From G963675935 sp963719005 (lineage in GTDB: Bacteria; Planctomycetota; Planctomycetia; Pirellulales; Thermoguttaceae): a stretch of 64,000 nucleotides of DNA. The position numbers and the translations under genes are program-made. The notes below the pieces were generated by a model. That model saw only the letters and a list, made by a program, of their open reading frames with translations. It searched no databases and had not been told where the DNA came from. The DNA lies in NCBI GenBank assembly GCA_963719005.1, contig CAVRAR010000003.1:62001-126000 (forward strand), read 5' to 3'. Below, one piece after another: positions 9,799-18,923 of the stretch (the stretch's first letter is position 1; every line of letters begins with the position of its first letter).

Positions 9799-10008
9799 TC
9801 CCGTGGATGAGTGGGCTGTTTGCGAAATCTGCGTCTACTACGCCCTCGGCTGTGGTGCAATTCGGCGTTCCCAGCCAAGGGAAAATGCGGGTTCTTGGCA
9901 GACTTTTCCGCTTTCGGCTGAAGATTACCCCCTTTGCCGCTCGATCATAATACCACGCTTTTCACTGCGCTCATTCTCTCGGCCAATCCGCGGGGCAGGA
10001 GGCCCATG

Positions 10009-10362
10009 ATGAACCTGACGAGGCTGCCGAATTCGTTGTGTTCGCTGCTGTTTCCCTGGTCCAGGGCCCGCTTGGTCGATCAAGTGGGCGGCGAAGTTGC
10101 CAGACATTGCCGGGCGGAACTGTGGCAGCGTGTGCACCGCCAGGTCGCCGGCATGAGCGTTCCGGAAATCCGAGGGTACGTCAGGGCTCATGCAGTGGGC
10201 ATCGCGGCTGCCCAGGTTGAGGAGGTGCTCAGCCGCCGCTCTCTTAAGCCCACGCTGGGACCGCGCGTGCTGGCCTCGGGAATCGATCAACTCGTGAGCA
10301 TGACCATTCGCGACGCGCTGAGCGGCGAGCCGCCGGTCGAAGCCAAACCCCTGGCCGCGTAG
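10009..10362 (+). CDS. Hypothetical protein, 117 aa
   Basis: AGGAGG at 9997-10002 supports ATG 10009 (an ATG three bases earlier is equally in frame). The protein is mostly helical and basic (LFPWSRARLVDQVGG, a central RGYVRAHAVG segment), with no cysteines in obvious metal-binding patterns and no membrane helix. No family recognised. A composite palindromic repeat (10381-10429) follows it. Confidence 0.55.
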   Translation: MNLTRLPNSLCSLLFPWSRARLVDQVGGEVARHCRAELWQRVHRQVAGMSVPEIRGYVRAHAVGIAAAQVEEVLSRRSLKPTLGPRVLASGIDQLVSMTIRDALSGEPPVEAKPLAA

Positions 10363-10380
10363 TTCGTGGTTTCGGCAGCA

Positions 10381-10429
10381 CGTAGGGCTGGCTTCAGCCG
10401 GCCCTTTTCCGCCTAAAAGCGGCACTACG
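10381..10429. repeat. Composite palindromic repeat
   Basis: The outer arms CGTAG and CTACG enclose two smaller hairpins, GGCTGGCTTCAGCCGGCC and CCGCCTAAAAGCGG. It resembles the unit at 1935-1958. It lies between the hypothetical gene and the phosphofructokinase gene. Confidence 0.55.
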
Positions 10430-10514
10430 AACGTCTCCGACCACGCCCCAACTTCTTGTCGGCGTTCACGGTTGGCGATACAATCATGCCTCTCGCCTTC
10501 CTTTGGGAAAAGTC

Positions 10515-11807
10515 ATGAATGTCGCTCGGAATCTGGTTGTTGCGCAAAGCGGCGGCCCAACGCCGGTTATCAATAGCAGCCTGCGAGGAATCATCGAGGC
10601 GGCCTCTCAATTCCCCTCTATTGGAACCGTTTACGGGGCCCGACACGGCATCGAGGGGGTTCTCAAGGAAGAACTGCTCGACCTTTCGGCCCAATCGGCC
10701 GACGAAGTGGCTCTGCTGCGTTACACGCCGGCGGCAGGTTCGATCGGCACGTGCCGTTACAAGCTGCGGCCCGCCCAAACGGAGGATTTCGATCGGGTGA
10801 TCGAGGTGTTCCGCGCCCACAATATCGGCTATCTGCTCTATATCGGCGGCAACGACTCGATGGATACGGCCGACAAGCTCGCCCGGCTGGCCCAGCAGCG
10901 CGGCCTCGATCTGATCGCGGTGGGCGTACCGAAGACGATCGACAACGACGTGGGCGATAGCGAATTCCGGCTAATCGACCATACGCCCGGCTACGGCTCG
11001 GTCGCCCGGTACTGGATGCACAAGGTTCAAGAGGCCAACGAGGAGAACGCCGGTTCCTGCCCGGCCGATCCGGTGCTGGTGATGCAGGCGATGGGCCGGA
11101 AGATCGGGTTCATTCCCGCCGCCGCCCGATTGGCCGACCCCCGCCGCGAAATGCCGCTGCTGATCTATCTGGCCGAAAGCCCCGCCACGTTGGCCCAACT
11201 GGCCGATCAAGTTTCCGACCAATTGCACCGCTGCGGCCGCGCGATGGTCGTCATCAGCGAGGGCTTCGACGTCGGCGATCTCGGCGACGTGAAAGACGCC
11301 TTCGGACATACATCTTTCGGCGCGGCCAAACTCTCGGTCGCTCAAATCGTCGTGAACTATTTGAACCAGGTCGGCCTGCCGTGCAAGGGCGCCGCCCGCA
11401 GCAACGTTCCGGGCACCGACCAGCGCCATTCGATGGTCTACGCCTCGGGGGTCGATCTCGACGAGGCCTACCGCGTCGGCCAGAAGGCCGTCGAATTGGC
11501 CGCCGCCGGCCAGAGCGGCTTCATGGCTACCATCCTTCGCGATTCCGGCCCGATCTACTCCGTCCGCTACGAAAAAGTCCCGTTGGCCGAAGTGGCCAAC
11601 AGCGAGCGGTTTTTCCCAAAACAGTGGATCGCCACGGGCGGCAGCGACGTGACCGACGACTTCGTCCGTTACGCCAAGCCACTTCTCGGCAGCGAACTGA
11701 TTACTCTGCCGACGATCGACGGCCGCCAGCGGATGACCCGCTTCCAGCCGATCTTTGCCGAGCAGAAACTGCCGAAATACGTTCCGCAAGCAGACCGAGC
11801 AACATGA
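10515..11807 (+). CDS. 6-phosphofructokinase, probably pyrophosphate-dependent
   Basis: Phosphorylates fructose 6-phosphate in glycolysis. The 430-residue protein begins MNVARNLVVAQSGGPTPVIN, the PFK glycine-rich phosphate loop. The phosphate-donor determinants read GGNDSMDTA near residue 111 and PKTIDND near 138. Aspartate in place of the second glycine and lysine in place of glycine in P-G-T-I-D-N-D are the substitutions used to recognise PPi-dependent enzymes, so pyrophosphate is the likely donor and the reaction reversible. ATG 10515 is chosen over GTG-like upstream codons because the family N-terminus starts there. The stop overlaps the next start (ATGA). Confidence 0.88.
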   Translation: MNVARNLVVAQSGGPTPVINSSLRGIIEAASQFPSIGTVYGARHGIEGVLKEELLDLSAQSADEVALLRYTPAAGSIGTCRYKLRPAQTEDFDRVIEVFRAHNIGYLLYIGGNDSMDTADKLARLAQQRGLDLIAVGVPKTIDNDVGDSEFRLIDHTPGYGSVARYWMHKVQEANEENAGSCPADPVLVMQAMGRKIGFIPAAARLADPRREMPLLIYLAESPATLAQLADQVSDQLHRCGRAMVVISEGFDVGDLGDVKDAFGHTSFGAAKLSVAQIVVNYLNQVGLPCKGAARSNVPGTDQRHSMVYASGVDLDEAYRVGQKAVELAAAGQSGFMATILRDSGPIYSVRYEKVPLAEVANSERFFPKQWIATGGSDVTDDFVRYAKPLLGSELITLPTIDGRQRMTRFQPIFAEQKLPKYVPQADRAT

Positions 11808-12670
11808 CCGACTTCACACCCAAGCACGACTATCTGGTAGGCATCGATTCCGACGGCTGCGCGTTCGACACGATGGAACTGAAGCACAAGGAGTGCTTCA
11901 TTCCCAACACGATCCACTACTGGGGCCTCCAGGGCGTGAGCAAATACGCCCGCGAGGCGGCCGAGTTTGTGAATCTCTACTCGAAGAGCCGGGGGATCAA
12001 CCGCTTTCCCGCGCTGGTCGAGGCGCTCGAATGGACCAACCGCCGCCCCGAGGTCAAGGCTCGCGGCATCCACGTCACAATCCCGCAATCGCTGCTCGAT
12101 TGGATGCAGCGCGAAACGAAGCTCGGAAATCCGGCGTTGGAAAAAGAGGTGCAGCAAACCGGCGATCCACACTTGAAGCATACGCTCGACTGGTCGAAGG
12201 CCGTGAACGAGGCGGTCGGGCGGATCGTCCGCGCCGTGCCGCCCTTCCCGCTGGTCCGCGAAAGCCTCGAACGCCTCAGCCGCGAGGCCGACATCCTCGT
12301 CGTTTCCGCCACGCCCCATGAAGCCTTGCAGCGAGAATGGGAGGAGCACGACCTGGCCAAATACACCGTGGCGATCTGCGGCCAGGAGATCGGCACGAAG
12401 AAGGAATCGCTGCAAGCCGCCGCGAAGTATCCGCCGAATCACACGCTAATGATCGGCGACGCCCCCGGCGACCACAAAGCAGCAGTGGCCAATCACGCCC
12501 TGTTTTTCCCAATCAACCCCGGCATGGAGGAGGACAGTTGGCGTCGTTTTCACGAAGAAGGCATCGACCGTTTTTTGGCCGGCATGTTCGCCGGCGAGTA
12601 TCAGACGGAGCTATTGGCCGAGTTCGACCGTTATCTCCCGGCACATCCGCCGTGGCCGGTGGAGGGATGA
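11804..12670 (+). CDS. HAD-family hydrolase/phosphatase
   Basis: 288 residues with the haloacid dehalogenase motifs in order: DSDGCAFDT (motif I nucleophile aspartate), VSATP (motif II), a conserved lysine region TKKES, and GDAPGD (motif III). An unusually large helical cap (about residues 30-150) separates motifs I and II. The ATG overlaps the phosphofructokinase stop by four bases, so the pair is coupled; a sugar-phosphate or glycolytic side-product phosphatase is an inference from that context only. Confidence 0.8.
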   Translation: MTDFTPKHDYLVGIDSDGCAFDTMELKHKECFIPNTIHYWGLQGVSKYAREAAEFVNLYSKSRGINRFPALVEALEWTNRRPEVKARGIHVTIPQSLLDWMQRETKLGNPALEKEVQQTGDPHLKHTLDWSKAVNEAVGRIVRAVPPFPLVRESLERLSREADILVVSATPHEALQREWEEHDLAKYTVAICGQEIGTKKESLQAAAKYPPNHTLMIGDAPGDHKAAVANHALFFPINPGMEEDSWRRFHEEGIDRFLAGMFAGEYQTELLAEFDRYLPAHPPWPVEG

Positions 12671-12814
12671 TGTGTGATGAGTGATGAATGATGAGTGATG
12701 AATGACGAATCGTTCGTTTAGCCGCCGCGTCCACGCGGCGATTGACGGTCCGATGGGATATCGAGTACAGAGAACGTCATAACGTGTTATATTCCAATTG
12801 GTTACGAGCATCGG

Positions 12815-12844
12815 GACCATTTTCGTGACATCACGAAAATGATC
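12815..12844. repeat. Hairpin copy 1 of a covarying pair
   Basis: GACCATTTTCGTGA (12815-12828), a CA loop, then TCACGAAAATGATC (12831-12844). Thirteen of 14 positions pair; the only mismatch is at the third pair from the base. See the related copy 69 bases downstream. Confidence 0.7.
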
Positions 12845-12883
12845 CCCCTTGCGTCGGGTGCGGGAAAACAGGATTGACCGAGC

Positions 12884-12913
12884 GACCATTTTGCCGAGGT
12901 CGGCAAAATGATC
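12884..12913. repeat. Hairpin copy 2 of a covarying pair
   Basis: GACCATTTTGCCGA (12884-12897), a GG loop, then TCGGCAAAATGATC (12900-12913). The outer stem and even the single mismatch are identical to copy 1, while the inner five base pairs differ on both arms and still pair. Confidence 0.7.
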
Positions 12914-13049
12914 GCCCTTGGGAAGGGTGTGGTGTCTCGCCGAGTGCATTGTTTCATCTTTAGCAATCTGATACCGTGGTGGGTAATGCGCTCCCACAGA
13001 GTGATGGAACGAGAAAAAACCGCGTCGTCTTTTCAACAAGGGGTTGATA

Positions 13050-14489
13050 ATGTCTTTCATCTTGTTTCCTTTGATGTCTTGCGTTTCGGCAAAGGCAGGT
13101 GTGCGCCTTCTCGTTGTTCTCGCTGCACTCGCCCCCCAGATGCTTTATGGACAAGATCGGGTGATTATCGTTCGCCACGAATCGACGCCACAAGGGGATG
13201 TCATTCGAGCAGAAGCGGATGCGGCACTCTTGTTGAAACAGGCGGAGTTGATTGGGGAAAAAGCGAATGCCCAGCGGCTCGAAAATATGATGAGGGAATG
13301 TGACGTTGCGCAAAAGCGGATGATCACCCGCAACAAGACGAAGGGGACCTTGGAAAGCAAGTTTGAACACACGTTTGACGTTATACGGTTCAACCAGCAG
13401 CTTGCCGATATTCGTAGCGAGTTGGAACAAAAGGCGTTAATGCGACGCACCAGAATTGGCGACCCCACGGAGGAGATGAACTCCCTGCTGGAGAAATTTG
13501 CGCGGCACTCCATCGACGCCGGTCGGATTCCCGCGATGAAAACGGAACTGACGCCCGAACAACTCGACGCGATCTTCCTGACCGATGGGGCGAACACCTT
13601 TTCTGGCAAGACCGGCAAAACAAAGCTGGAAGCGTTCAAGTGGCCATTTCTGATTCAACGGAAAGACTTTCAAGAGGAACGAGCCATATTTGACGCGCAG
13701 TGTGACAAGGTCGTCAAGGATATCGATGCCAACGGCTCTCCGTCGCCGGAAACGATCATGGACTTGTTGGAGAAGGCTGCGGCGATAGGCAAAAAGATCG
13801 ATGCTATCCCGCTCTCTGATAATCCGGACGTGCGCTCCGTGGAGACCAAATGGCGTAGAGAGGCGAAGGCGTTCATCCGTGAACTAACCCAGACTCTTGG
13901 AAATTGCAGCAAACTCGATTCAGAAAAGCTGTCGAAATACGCATTCCGAGGCAAGACGCTGGGCGAACTGATCGGCCATCTCGACTCGAAAGGACTTCGA
14001 TTCTCGCACCCAGGCCAACAGGACGCGAACCTCTACGCGAGCGTGTTCTTTGTCATGCGTTACGCCTACCAGGAGTATGAGAAAGATCCGAACGGGACTG
14101 CGGGCATCGCGAGTAACGATGCACGACCAACAGCATCTTCATCTCCAACCGAGACACCTCAAAAGGCGAAACGCAGCGAAGACCCCAAATCTCCTGATAC
14201 ATCAGTGAAGGATAATCGTTCTCGGTCTCAGTGGGTAGACACAACCTACAAAAGAACCATATACCACGTTAAGTCAGATCAGTGGATTCAGAAAGAAAAT
14301 GTGGACGGAAAGGTCGTTCATTCTCTAACAGAGGTAGCGCGTACTCGCGAATATTTGGAATTGAAGTTAGCTAAGGAAGATGTTGTGGTTCGCCTTTATG
14401 CTAACAACGCCTTGTTTATGAGAACAAATATGAAAGACGCGAAATGGAAATGGTGGGCTAACGGCCACTGGGAGGCATCCTCAAAATAA
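13050..14489 (+). CDS. Exported hypothetical protein of low GC
   Basis: About 479 residues starting at ATG 13050 (AAGGGG 7-12 bases upstream; an in-frame TTG lies at 13044). An N-terminal hydrophobic stretch (VRLLVVLAALAPQMLYG) is a probable signal peptide. The middle is helical and lysine/glutamate rich. A low-complexity Ser/Thr/Pro linker (about residues 350-395) precedes a C-terminal module of about 80 residues ending in KWKWWANGHWE. GC content and codon use are visibly lower than in neighbours, and it is flanked by repeats, so it may be acquired. No family recognised. Confidence 0.65.
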   Translation: MSFILFPLMSCVSAKAGVRLLVVLAALAPQMLYGQDRVIIVRHESTPQGDVIRAEADAALLLKQAELIGEKANAQRLENMMRECDVAQKRMITRNKTKGTLESKFEHTFDVIRFNQQLADIRSELEQKALMRRTRIGDPTEEMNSLLEKFARHSIDAGRIPAMKTELTPEQLDAIFLTDGANTFSGKTGKTKLEAFKWPFLIQRKDFQEERAIFDAQCDKVVKDIDANGSPSPETIMDLLEKAAAIGKKIDAIPLSDNPDVRSVETKWRREAKAFIRELTQTLGNCSKLDSEKLSKYAFRGKTLGELIGHLDSKGLRFSHPGQQDANLYASVFFVMRYAYQEYEKDPNGTAGIASNDARPTASSSPTETPQKAKRSEDPKSPDTSVKDNRSRSQWVDTTYKRTIYHVKSDQWIQKENVDGKVVHSLTEVARTREYLELKLAKEDVVVRLYANNALFMRTNMKDAKWKWWANGHWEASSK

Positions 14490-14687
14490 CCGGACAGCGG
14501 AGTCCCGACAGCAAAGTAACGCGACCACCACCAACTTTGACAATAATGTGGTGCCGGGGGAGTTGAAGTGGGATATAACGGGATGCGTTAATCTACGCAA
14601 GCACAGTCCACCCACCGCCGCTACAGAGTAGATCATTGCGAGACCCTAAGCGGCCTCATAAACCCTAACCACTGACCCCTCTACATT

Positions 14688-16129
14688 ATGACCCCCAATT
14701 GCGACATCGGACTTATCGGCTTGGCCGTGATGGGCGAAAACTTGGCTCTGAATATCGAGAGCCGGGGATTTCGCATTGCTGTCTACAACCGCACCGTCAG
14801 CAAGGTTGACGATCTGCTGGCGGGCCGGGCCAAGGGCAAAAACTTCGTCGGCTGCCACTCGCTGGACGAACTGGTCGGAAGCCTGGCGTCGCCGCGAAAG
14901 GTGATGCTGATGGTCAAGGCCGGGCCGGCGGTCGATGAGTTCATCGAAAAACTCATCCCGCTGCTTTCGCCCGGCGATGTGATTATCGACGGCGGCAATA
15001 CGCTGTTCAGCGAAACCGAACGCCGCACGAAATACGTCGAATCGAAAGGGCTGCTCTACATCGGCACCGGCGTCTCCGGCGGCGAAGAGGGGCGCTCCTG
15101 GGCCCGAGCATGATGCCCGGCGGAAGCACCGCGGCCTGGCCGTTGGTGAAGCCGATCTTCCAGGTGATCGCCGCCAAGGTCGGCCCGAACGGCGACGTGC
15201 CCTGCTGCGAATGGGTCGGCCCGCGCGGCGCGGGGCATTACGTCAAAATGGTCCACAACGGCATCGAGTACGGCGATATGCAGCTTATCTGCGAGGCGTA
15301 TTGGATGCTCAAACAGGCCGTCGGACTCGCGAACGACGAGCTTTATGACGTGTTCCAGCAGTGGTACGAAGGCGACCTGAACAGCTACCTGATCGAGATC
15401 ACCCGCGACATCTTCAGCGTCCGCGACCCGGAGACCGGCGGCTACCTGGTCGATTCGATCCTCGACACGGCCGGGGCGAAGGGGACCGGCAAGTGGATGA
15501 GCCAGTTGGCGCTCGATCTCGGCGTGCCGAGCACGCTGGTGACCGAAGCGGTTTACGCCCGCTGTCTTTCGGCGATGAAAGACGCCCGTGTGCGAGCGAG
15601 CAAGCTGCTGAAAGGCCCGATGGGCAAGTTCCGCGGCGACCGCACGAAGTTCATCGAGCATATTCGGCAAGCCCTGTACGCCGCAAAGATTTGCAGCTAC
15701 GCCCAGGGCTACGTGCAGATGCAGGCGGCGGCGAAGGAATACGACTGGCCGCTGAATTTCGGTCAGATCGCGCTGCTTTGGCGAGGTGGGTGCATCATTC
15801 GGGCAATGTTTTTGGAACGGATCAAGGAGGCGTTCGACGCGAAGAAACCGCCGGAGAACCTGCTTCTGGCCCCGTACTTCAAGACCGCCGTGCGCAAATC
15901 GCAGACGGCGTGGCGCAACGTGGTGACGACGGCCGTTCGGCTCGGCATCCCCACGCCAGCCCTTTCCGCGGCGTTAGCCTATTACGACGGCTACCGTTCC
16001 GAGCGTCTGCCGGCCAACCTGTTGCAGGCCCAGCGGGATTACTTCGGCGCGCACACGTATAATCGCGTCGATAAGGAAGGCGTCTTCCATAGCGATTGGA
16101 TACGGATGAGAAGAGAGCCCAAGATATAG
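14688..16129 (+). CDS. gnd: 6-phosphogluconate dehydrogenase, decarboxylating (frameshifted)
   Basis: Oxidative pentose phosphate pathway: 6-phosphogluconate + NADP(+) to ribulose 5-phosphate + CO2 + NADPH. The N-terminal Rossmann motif is GLAVMGENLALNIESRG with NRT for NADP. The substrate block is GPRGAGHYVKMVHNGIEYGD, including the catalytic lysine. The frame breaks at the G4 run 15089-15092: one more G restores EEGALLGPSMMPGG, the family sequence. Reconstructed length is about 480 residues, exactly that of the long form of Gnd. zwf lies one gene downstream. Confidence 0.92.
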
Positions 16130-16146
16130 AACCGCACTATAGAACA

Positions 16147-16212
16147 CCACGGAGGCGCGGAGAACACGGAGTAAGACGGCAAATCTTCTCCGTGACCTCC
16201 GTGTCTCCGTGG
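16147..16212. repeat. CACGGAG-type inverted repeat
   Basis: The 25-base arms 16147-16171 and 16188-16212 pair with four mismatches; each arm contains repeated CACGGAG/CTCCGTG units. It lies between gnd and the short-chain dehydrogenase gene and may be a terminator or a mobile palindrome. Confidence 0.6.
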
Positions 16213-16253
16213 TGGAATCCTTCGCTGGTCAGATTTCACTCGGAGGCAAGACA

Positions 16254-17036
16254 GTGTCCTCGAATTATCTTGAAACCCTCTTCGGCCTCGCCGGCCAGAC
16301 TGCCGTCGTCATCGGCGGAGCAGGCGTGTTGGGCGGCGCGATATGTGCCGGGCTCGTCCAGGCCGGCGCTCGCGTCATTGTCGCCGATCTGACGGAAGAC
16401 GGCTGCAAATCACGGGTCCAATCGCTCGAACAACTTGGCGGCCGCGCCAGCTTCTGCACGGTCAACGTCACCTCGCGCGAGGCAATCGAAAACCTCCTGG
16501 CCGAGACGCTCAAACAAACCGGCCGGGCCGATATTCTCGTGAACGCCGCGGGCGTCAACGTCGGCAGCGCGTTTCTCGACGCCACCGAGGCCGATTGGGA
16601 CCGCATCCTCGCCATCAACCTGAAGGCCGTGTTCCAGTCGTGCCAGGTCTTCGCCCGGCACATGGTCGCCGCCGGCGGCGGGGCGATCGTCAACATCGGC
16701 AGCGTCAATTCCCACTTGCCGCTGTCGCGGGTTTTCGCTTACGCCGCGTCGAAGGCCGGCGTGTTGAACCTCACTCGCAACATCGCCCACGAATTCGGCG
16801 CCAAGGGTGTTCGGGCCAACGTGATTTGTCCCGGCTTCTTTCCGGCCGAGCAGAACCGCAAGCTGCTGGACCCGGAACGGATCGACAACATCATGCGCCA
16901 TACGCCGATGAAGCGATTTGGCGAGCCGGACGAGTTGATCGGGGCATTGTTGCTCCTGGTCTCGCCGAGGGCCGGCAGTTTCATCACCGGTGCGGCGGTT
17001 AACGTGGACGGCGGTTTCACGGCGGCGTGGTTTTGA
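16254..17036 (+). CDS. Short-chain dehydrogenase, D-mannonate oxidoreductase-like
   Basis: NAD(P)-dependent SDR of about 260 residues. The cofactor motif is VVIGGAGVLGGAI, NAAG follows, and the catalytic tetrad is N, S (GSVNS), Y and K (YAASK). The phrases PGFFPAEQNR and HTPMKRFGEPDEL are characteristic of the SDR branch annotated as D-mannonate oxidoreductase/fructuronate reductase. The start GTG 16254 is chosen because GGAGG lies seven bases upstream; earlier GTG codons fall in the repeat. Located between gnd and zwf, it may feed hexuronates into the same pathway. Substrate is inferred. Confidence 0.8.
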   Translation: MSSNYLETLFGLAGQTAVVIGGAGVLGGAICAGLVQAGARVIVADLTEDGCKSRVQSLEQLGGRASFCTVNVTSREAIENLLAETLKQTGRADILVNAAGVNVGSAFLDATEADWDRILAINLKAVFQSCQVFARHMVAAGGGAIVNIGSVNSHLPLSRVFAYAASKAGVLNLTRNIAHEFGAKGVRANVICPGFFPAEQNRKLLDPERIDNIMRHTPMKRFGEPDELIGALLLLVSPRAGSFITGAAVNVDGGFTAAWF

Positions 17037-17087
17037 GTGAAGAGGCGTAAATTTGCCGGCGTGCTATAATTCTCCAGGGGAACCCGC

Positions 17088-18551
17088 ATGGCTCACACGA
17101 TTGTGATTTTCGGCGCCTCGGGCGACTTGACCAGCCGCAAGCTGATTCCCGCCTTGTACGAGCTATATCGCAAGAAGCGGCTGCCCGCGAAGACCCGCGT
17201 CGTCGGGTTTTCCCGCACCAAGTTCGACCATGACGCCTGGCGCGACAAACTCGGCCAAACCACCGCAACCTTCGTCGGCGGCAAATTCGACGAATCGCTC
17301 TGGCGCGAGTTCGCCGCGTCGATCTTCTATCATCCCGGCGACATCGCCAACGCCGATGATTTTCCCGCGCTCCGTGACTTTCTGGCCGACCTGGAAGGCC
17401 CGGAGGGGGCCAACCGCATCTATTATCTTTCGACGGCGCCGAACCAGTATGCTCCCGCCATCGCGCAGCTCGGCGCGGCGGGCCTTGCGAAAGAAGAGGG
17501 CGGCACACGCCGCGTCGTCGTCGAGAAACCCTTCGGCACCGACCTGGCCACGGCCCGCAAGCTCAACGAGCAACTGCACGACGTCTTCGCCGAACGGCAG
17601 ATCTATCGCATCGACCATTACCTCGGCAAGGAGACGGTGCAGAACATCCTCGTGCTGCGGTTCGCCAACGCGATTTTCGAGCCGATCTGGAACCGCAACT
17701 ACATCGACCACGTGCAGATTACGGCGGCCGAGGAATTGACGGTCGGGCACCGGGCGGCCTACTACGATTCGGTCGGCATCCTGCGCGACATGTTCCAAAA
17801 CCATCTCCTGCAACTGATGACGTTCACGGCGATGGAGGCGCCGTCGCAGTTCGAGGCGGACGCCATCCGCGACGAGAAGGTGAAGGTGTTGCGGTCGATC
17901 CGCATCATGGAGCCGCAGGAGGTCTATAACGATACGATCCGCGGCCAGTACCGCAAGTACCGCGACGAGCCCGGCGTTCCGCCCGACAGCGAAACGGCCA
18001 CGTTCGGCGCGGTGAAGCTGCATATCGACAACTGGCGGTGGCAGGGCGTTCCGTTTCTGCTCCGCAGCGGCAAGGCGATGTCGTGCCGCACCACGCAAAT
18101 CGTGATCCAATTCCGCCAGGCCCCGCACATGATGTTCGAGGGTGGCCCGCGGGCGGCGTTCCAGTCGAACCGGCTGGTGTTGCAGGTGCAGCCGGCCGAG
18201 GGCATCCAGTTGCACTTCGAGACCAAAGTGCCGGACGCCGGGATGAAACTCCGCATGACCGACTTGAGTTTCAACTTCCAGGATCAGTTCAGGGGCGGAA
18301 TGCCCGAAGCCTACGAGCGGCTGTTGTTGGACGTGATGCACGGCGACGCGAGCCTGTTTTCGCGTGCCGATGAAGTCGAACTGGCGTGGTCGATCGTCGA
18401 TCCGATCCAGCGCGGCTGGGAGCATCCCGGCTGGCCGCCGCTGGCGTTGTACGAGAGCGGCGGCTGGGGCCCGCCCAATTCGGTCCATTGGATGTGCCTG
18501 CAAAACCGCGAGTGGTTCGACGCCTGCCCCGTGCTGAAGCAAGGCGACTAG
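17088..18551 (+). CDS. zwf: Glucose-6-phosphate dehydrogenase
   Basis: First step of the oxidative pentose phosphate pathway: glucose 6-phosphate + NADP(+) to 6-phosphogluconolactone. The 487-residue protein has the dinucleotide motif FGASGDLTSRKL at its start, EKPFGTDL, and the active-site signature RIDHYLGKE near residue 180, followed by NILVLRFANAIFEPIWN. The length is normal and the frame is intact. ATG 17088 has AGGGG upstream. With gnd 1 kb upstream on the same strand, it forms an NADPH-generating unit. Confidence 0.95.
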   Translation: MAHTIVIFGASGDLTSRKLIPALYELYRKKRLPAKTRVVGFSRTKFDHDAWRDKLGQTTATFVGGKFDESLWREFAASIFYHPGDIANADDFPALRDFLADLEGPEGANRIYYLSTAPNQYAPAIAQLGAAGLAKEEGGTRRVVVEKPFGTDLATARKLNEQLHDVFAERQIYRIDHYLGKETVQNILVLRFANAIFEPIWNRNYIDHVQITAAEELTVGHRAAYYDSVGILRDMFQNHLLQLMTFTAMEAPSQFEADAIRDEKVKVLRSIRIMEPQEVYNDTIRGQYRKYRDEPGVPPDSETATFGAVKLHIDNWRWQGVPFLLRSGKAMSCRTTQIVIQFRQAPHMMFEGGPRAAFQSNRLVLQVQPAEGIQLHFETKVPDAGMKLRMTDLSFNFQDQFRGGMPEAYERLLLDVMHGDASLFSRADEVELAWSIVDPIQRGWEHPGWPPLALYESGGWGPPNSVHWMCLQNREWFDACPVLKQGD

Positions 18552-18592
18552 ACGGCAGCGCTGCAATTCGAAGGTCCAGCCTTGCCTTCCTC

Positions 18593-18811
18593 CTAATACC
18601 ACGGTCCTGTGTAATTTTTCAAGAACCGTTTGGCCTCGTCGACTGCACCATCGGAAGTGGTTGCATCTATCGGATGCTTCTCCAGTGGCGCGATGGCGAT
18701 ATTTGGAAATCGACTCTTATCGATGAGTGATCGGAAGAAGCCATCGCGTGTCGCTTCCACAAAGAAGTGGTGGTGATCTTCGTAGAGCAAAGTAACGCTT
18801 CTAACCCGCAT
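18593..18811 (-). CDS. Small hypothetical protein, 72 aa
   Basis: ATG at 18811, stop TAG at 18593. The sequence (LLYEDHHHFFVEATRDGFF near the N-terminus, ending FLKNYTGPWY) is lower in GC than the surroundings and has sensible codon use, but no recognisable motif or strong ribosome-binding site. Possibly the first of a small minus-strand set with the next two genes. Confidence 0.4.
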   Translation of the reverse strand: MRVRSVTLLYEDHHHFFVEATRDGFFRSLIDKSRFPNIAIAPLEKHPIDATTSDGAVDEAKRFLKNYTGPWY

Positions 18812-18896
18812 TATTCATGCACCAGACGAATGTCGTTGTAAGTCGTTACACAGTAAGACACTTGAGTACGCACCCCTCAAAGACACTATGTTTTTC

Positions 18897-18923
18897 AAAG
18901 CATCGGTAATTCACGATGCTTTT
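18897..18923 (+). terminator. Possible terminator hairpin
   Basis: The nine-base perfect arms AAAGCATCG (18897-18905) and CGATGCTTT (18914-18922) with an eight-base loop are followed by one more T. The hairpin also overlaps the stop of the minus-strand gene ending at 18911. Weak T tract, so only tentative. Confidence 0.35.

Larger units (their letters stand above)
12671..13049. other. Repeat-rich gap
   Basis: Begins with a degenerate TGATGA/GTGATGAATG repeat (12670-12705), then a CCGCGTCCACGCGGCG palindrome near 12725, then two related hairpins described separately (12815-12844 and 12884-12913). No gene seen. Base composition drops towards AT before the following low-GC gene. Confidence 0.5.

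Noticed and set aside
13050..14489. Considered as a phage or defence protein because of its low GC
   Set aside because: No nuclease, helicase or sensor motif and no neighbouring defence genes; left as an exported protein of unknown function.
14490..14687. Checked for a tRNA or riboswitch before gnd
   Set aside because: No cloverleaf, CCA end or recognisable conserved core could be drawn.
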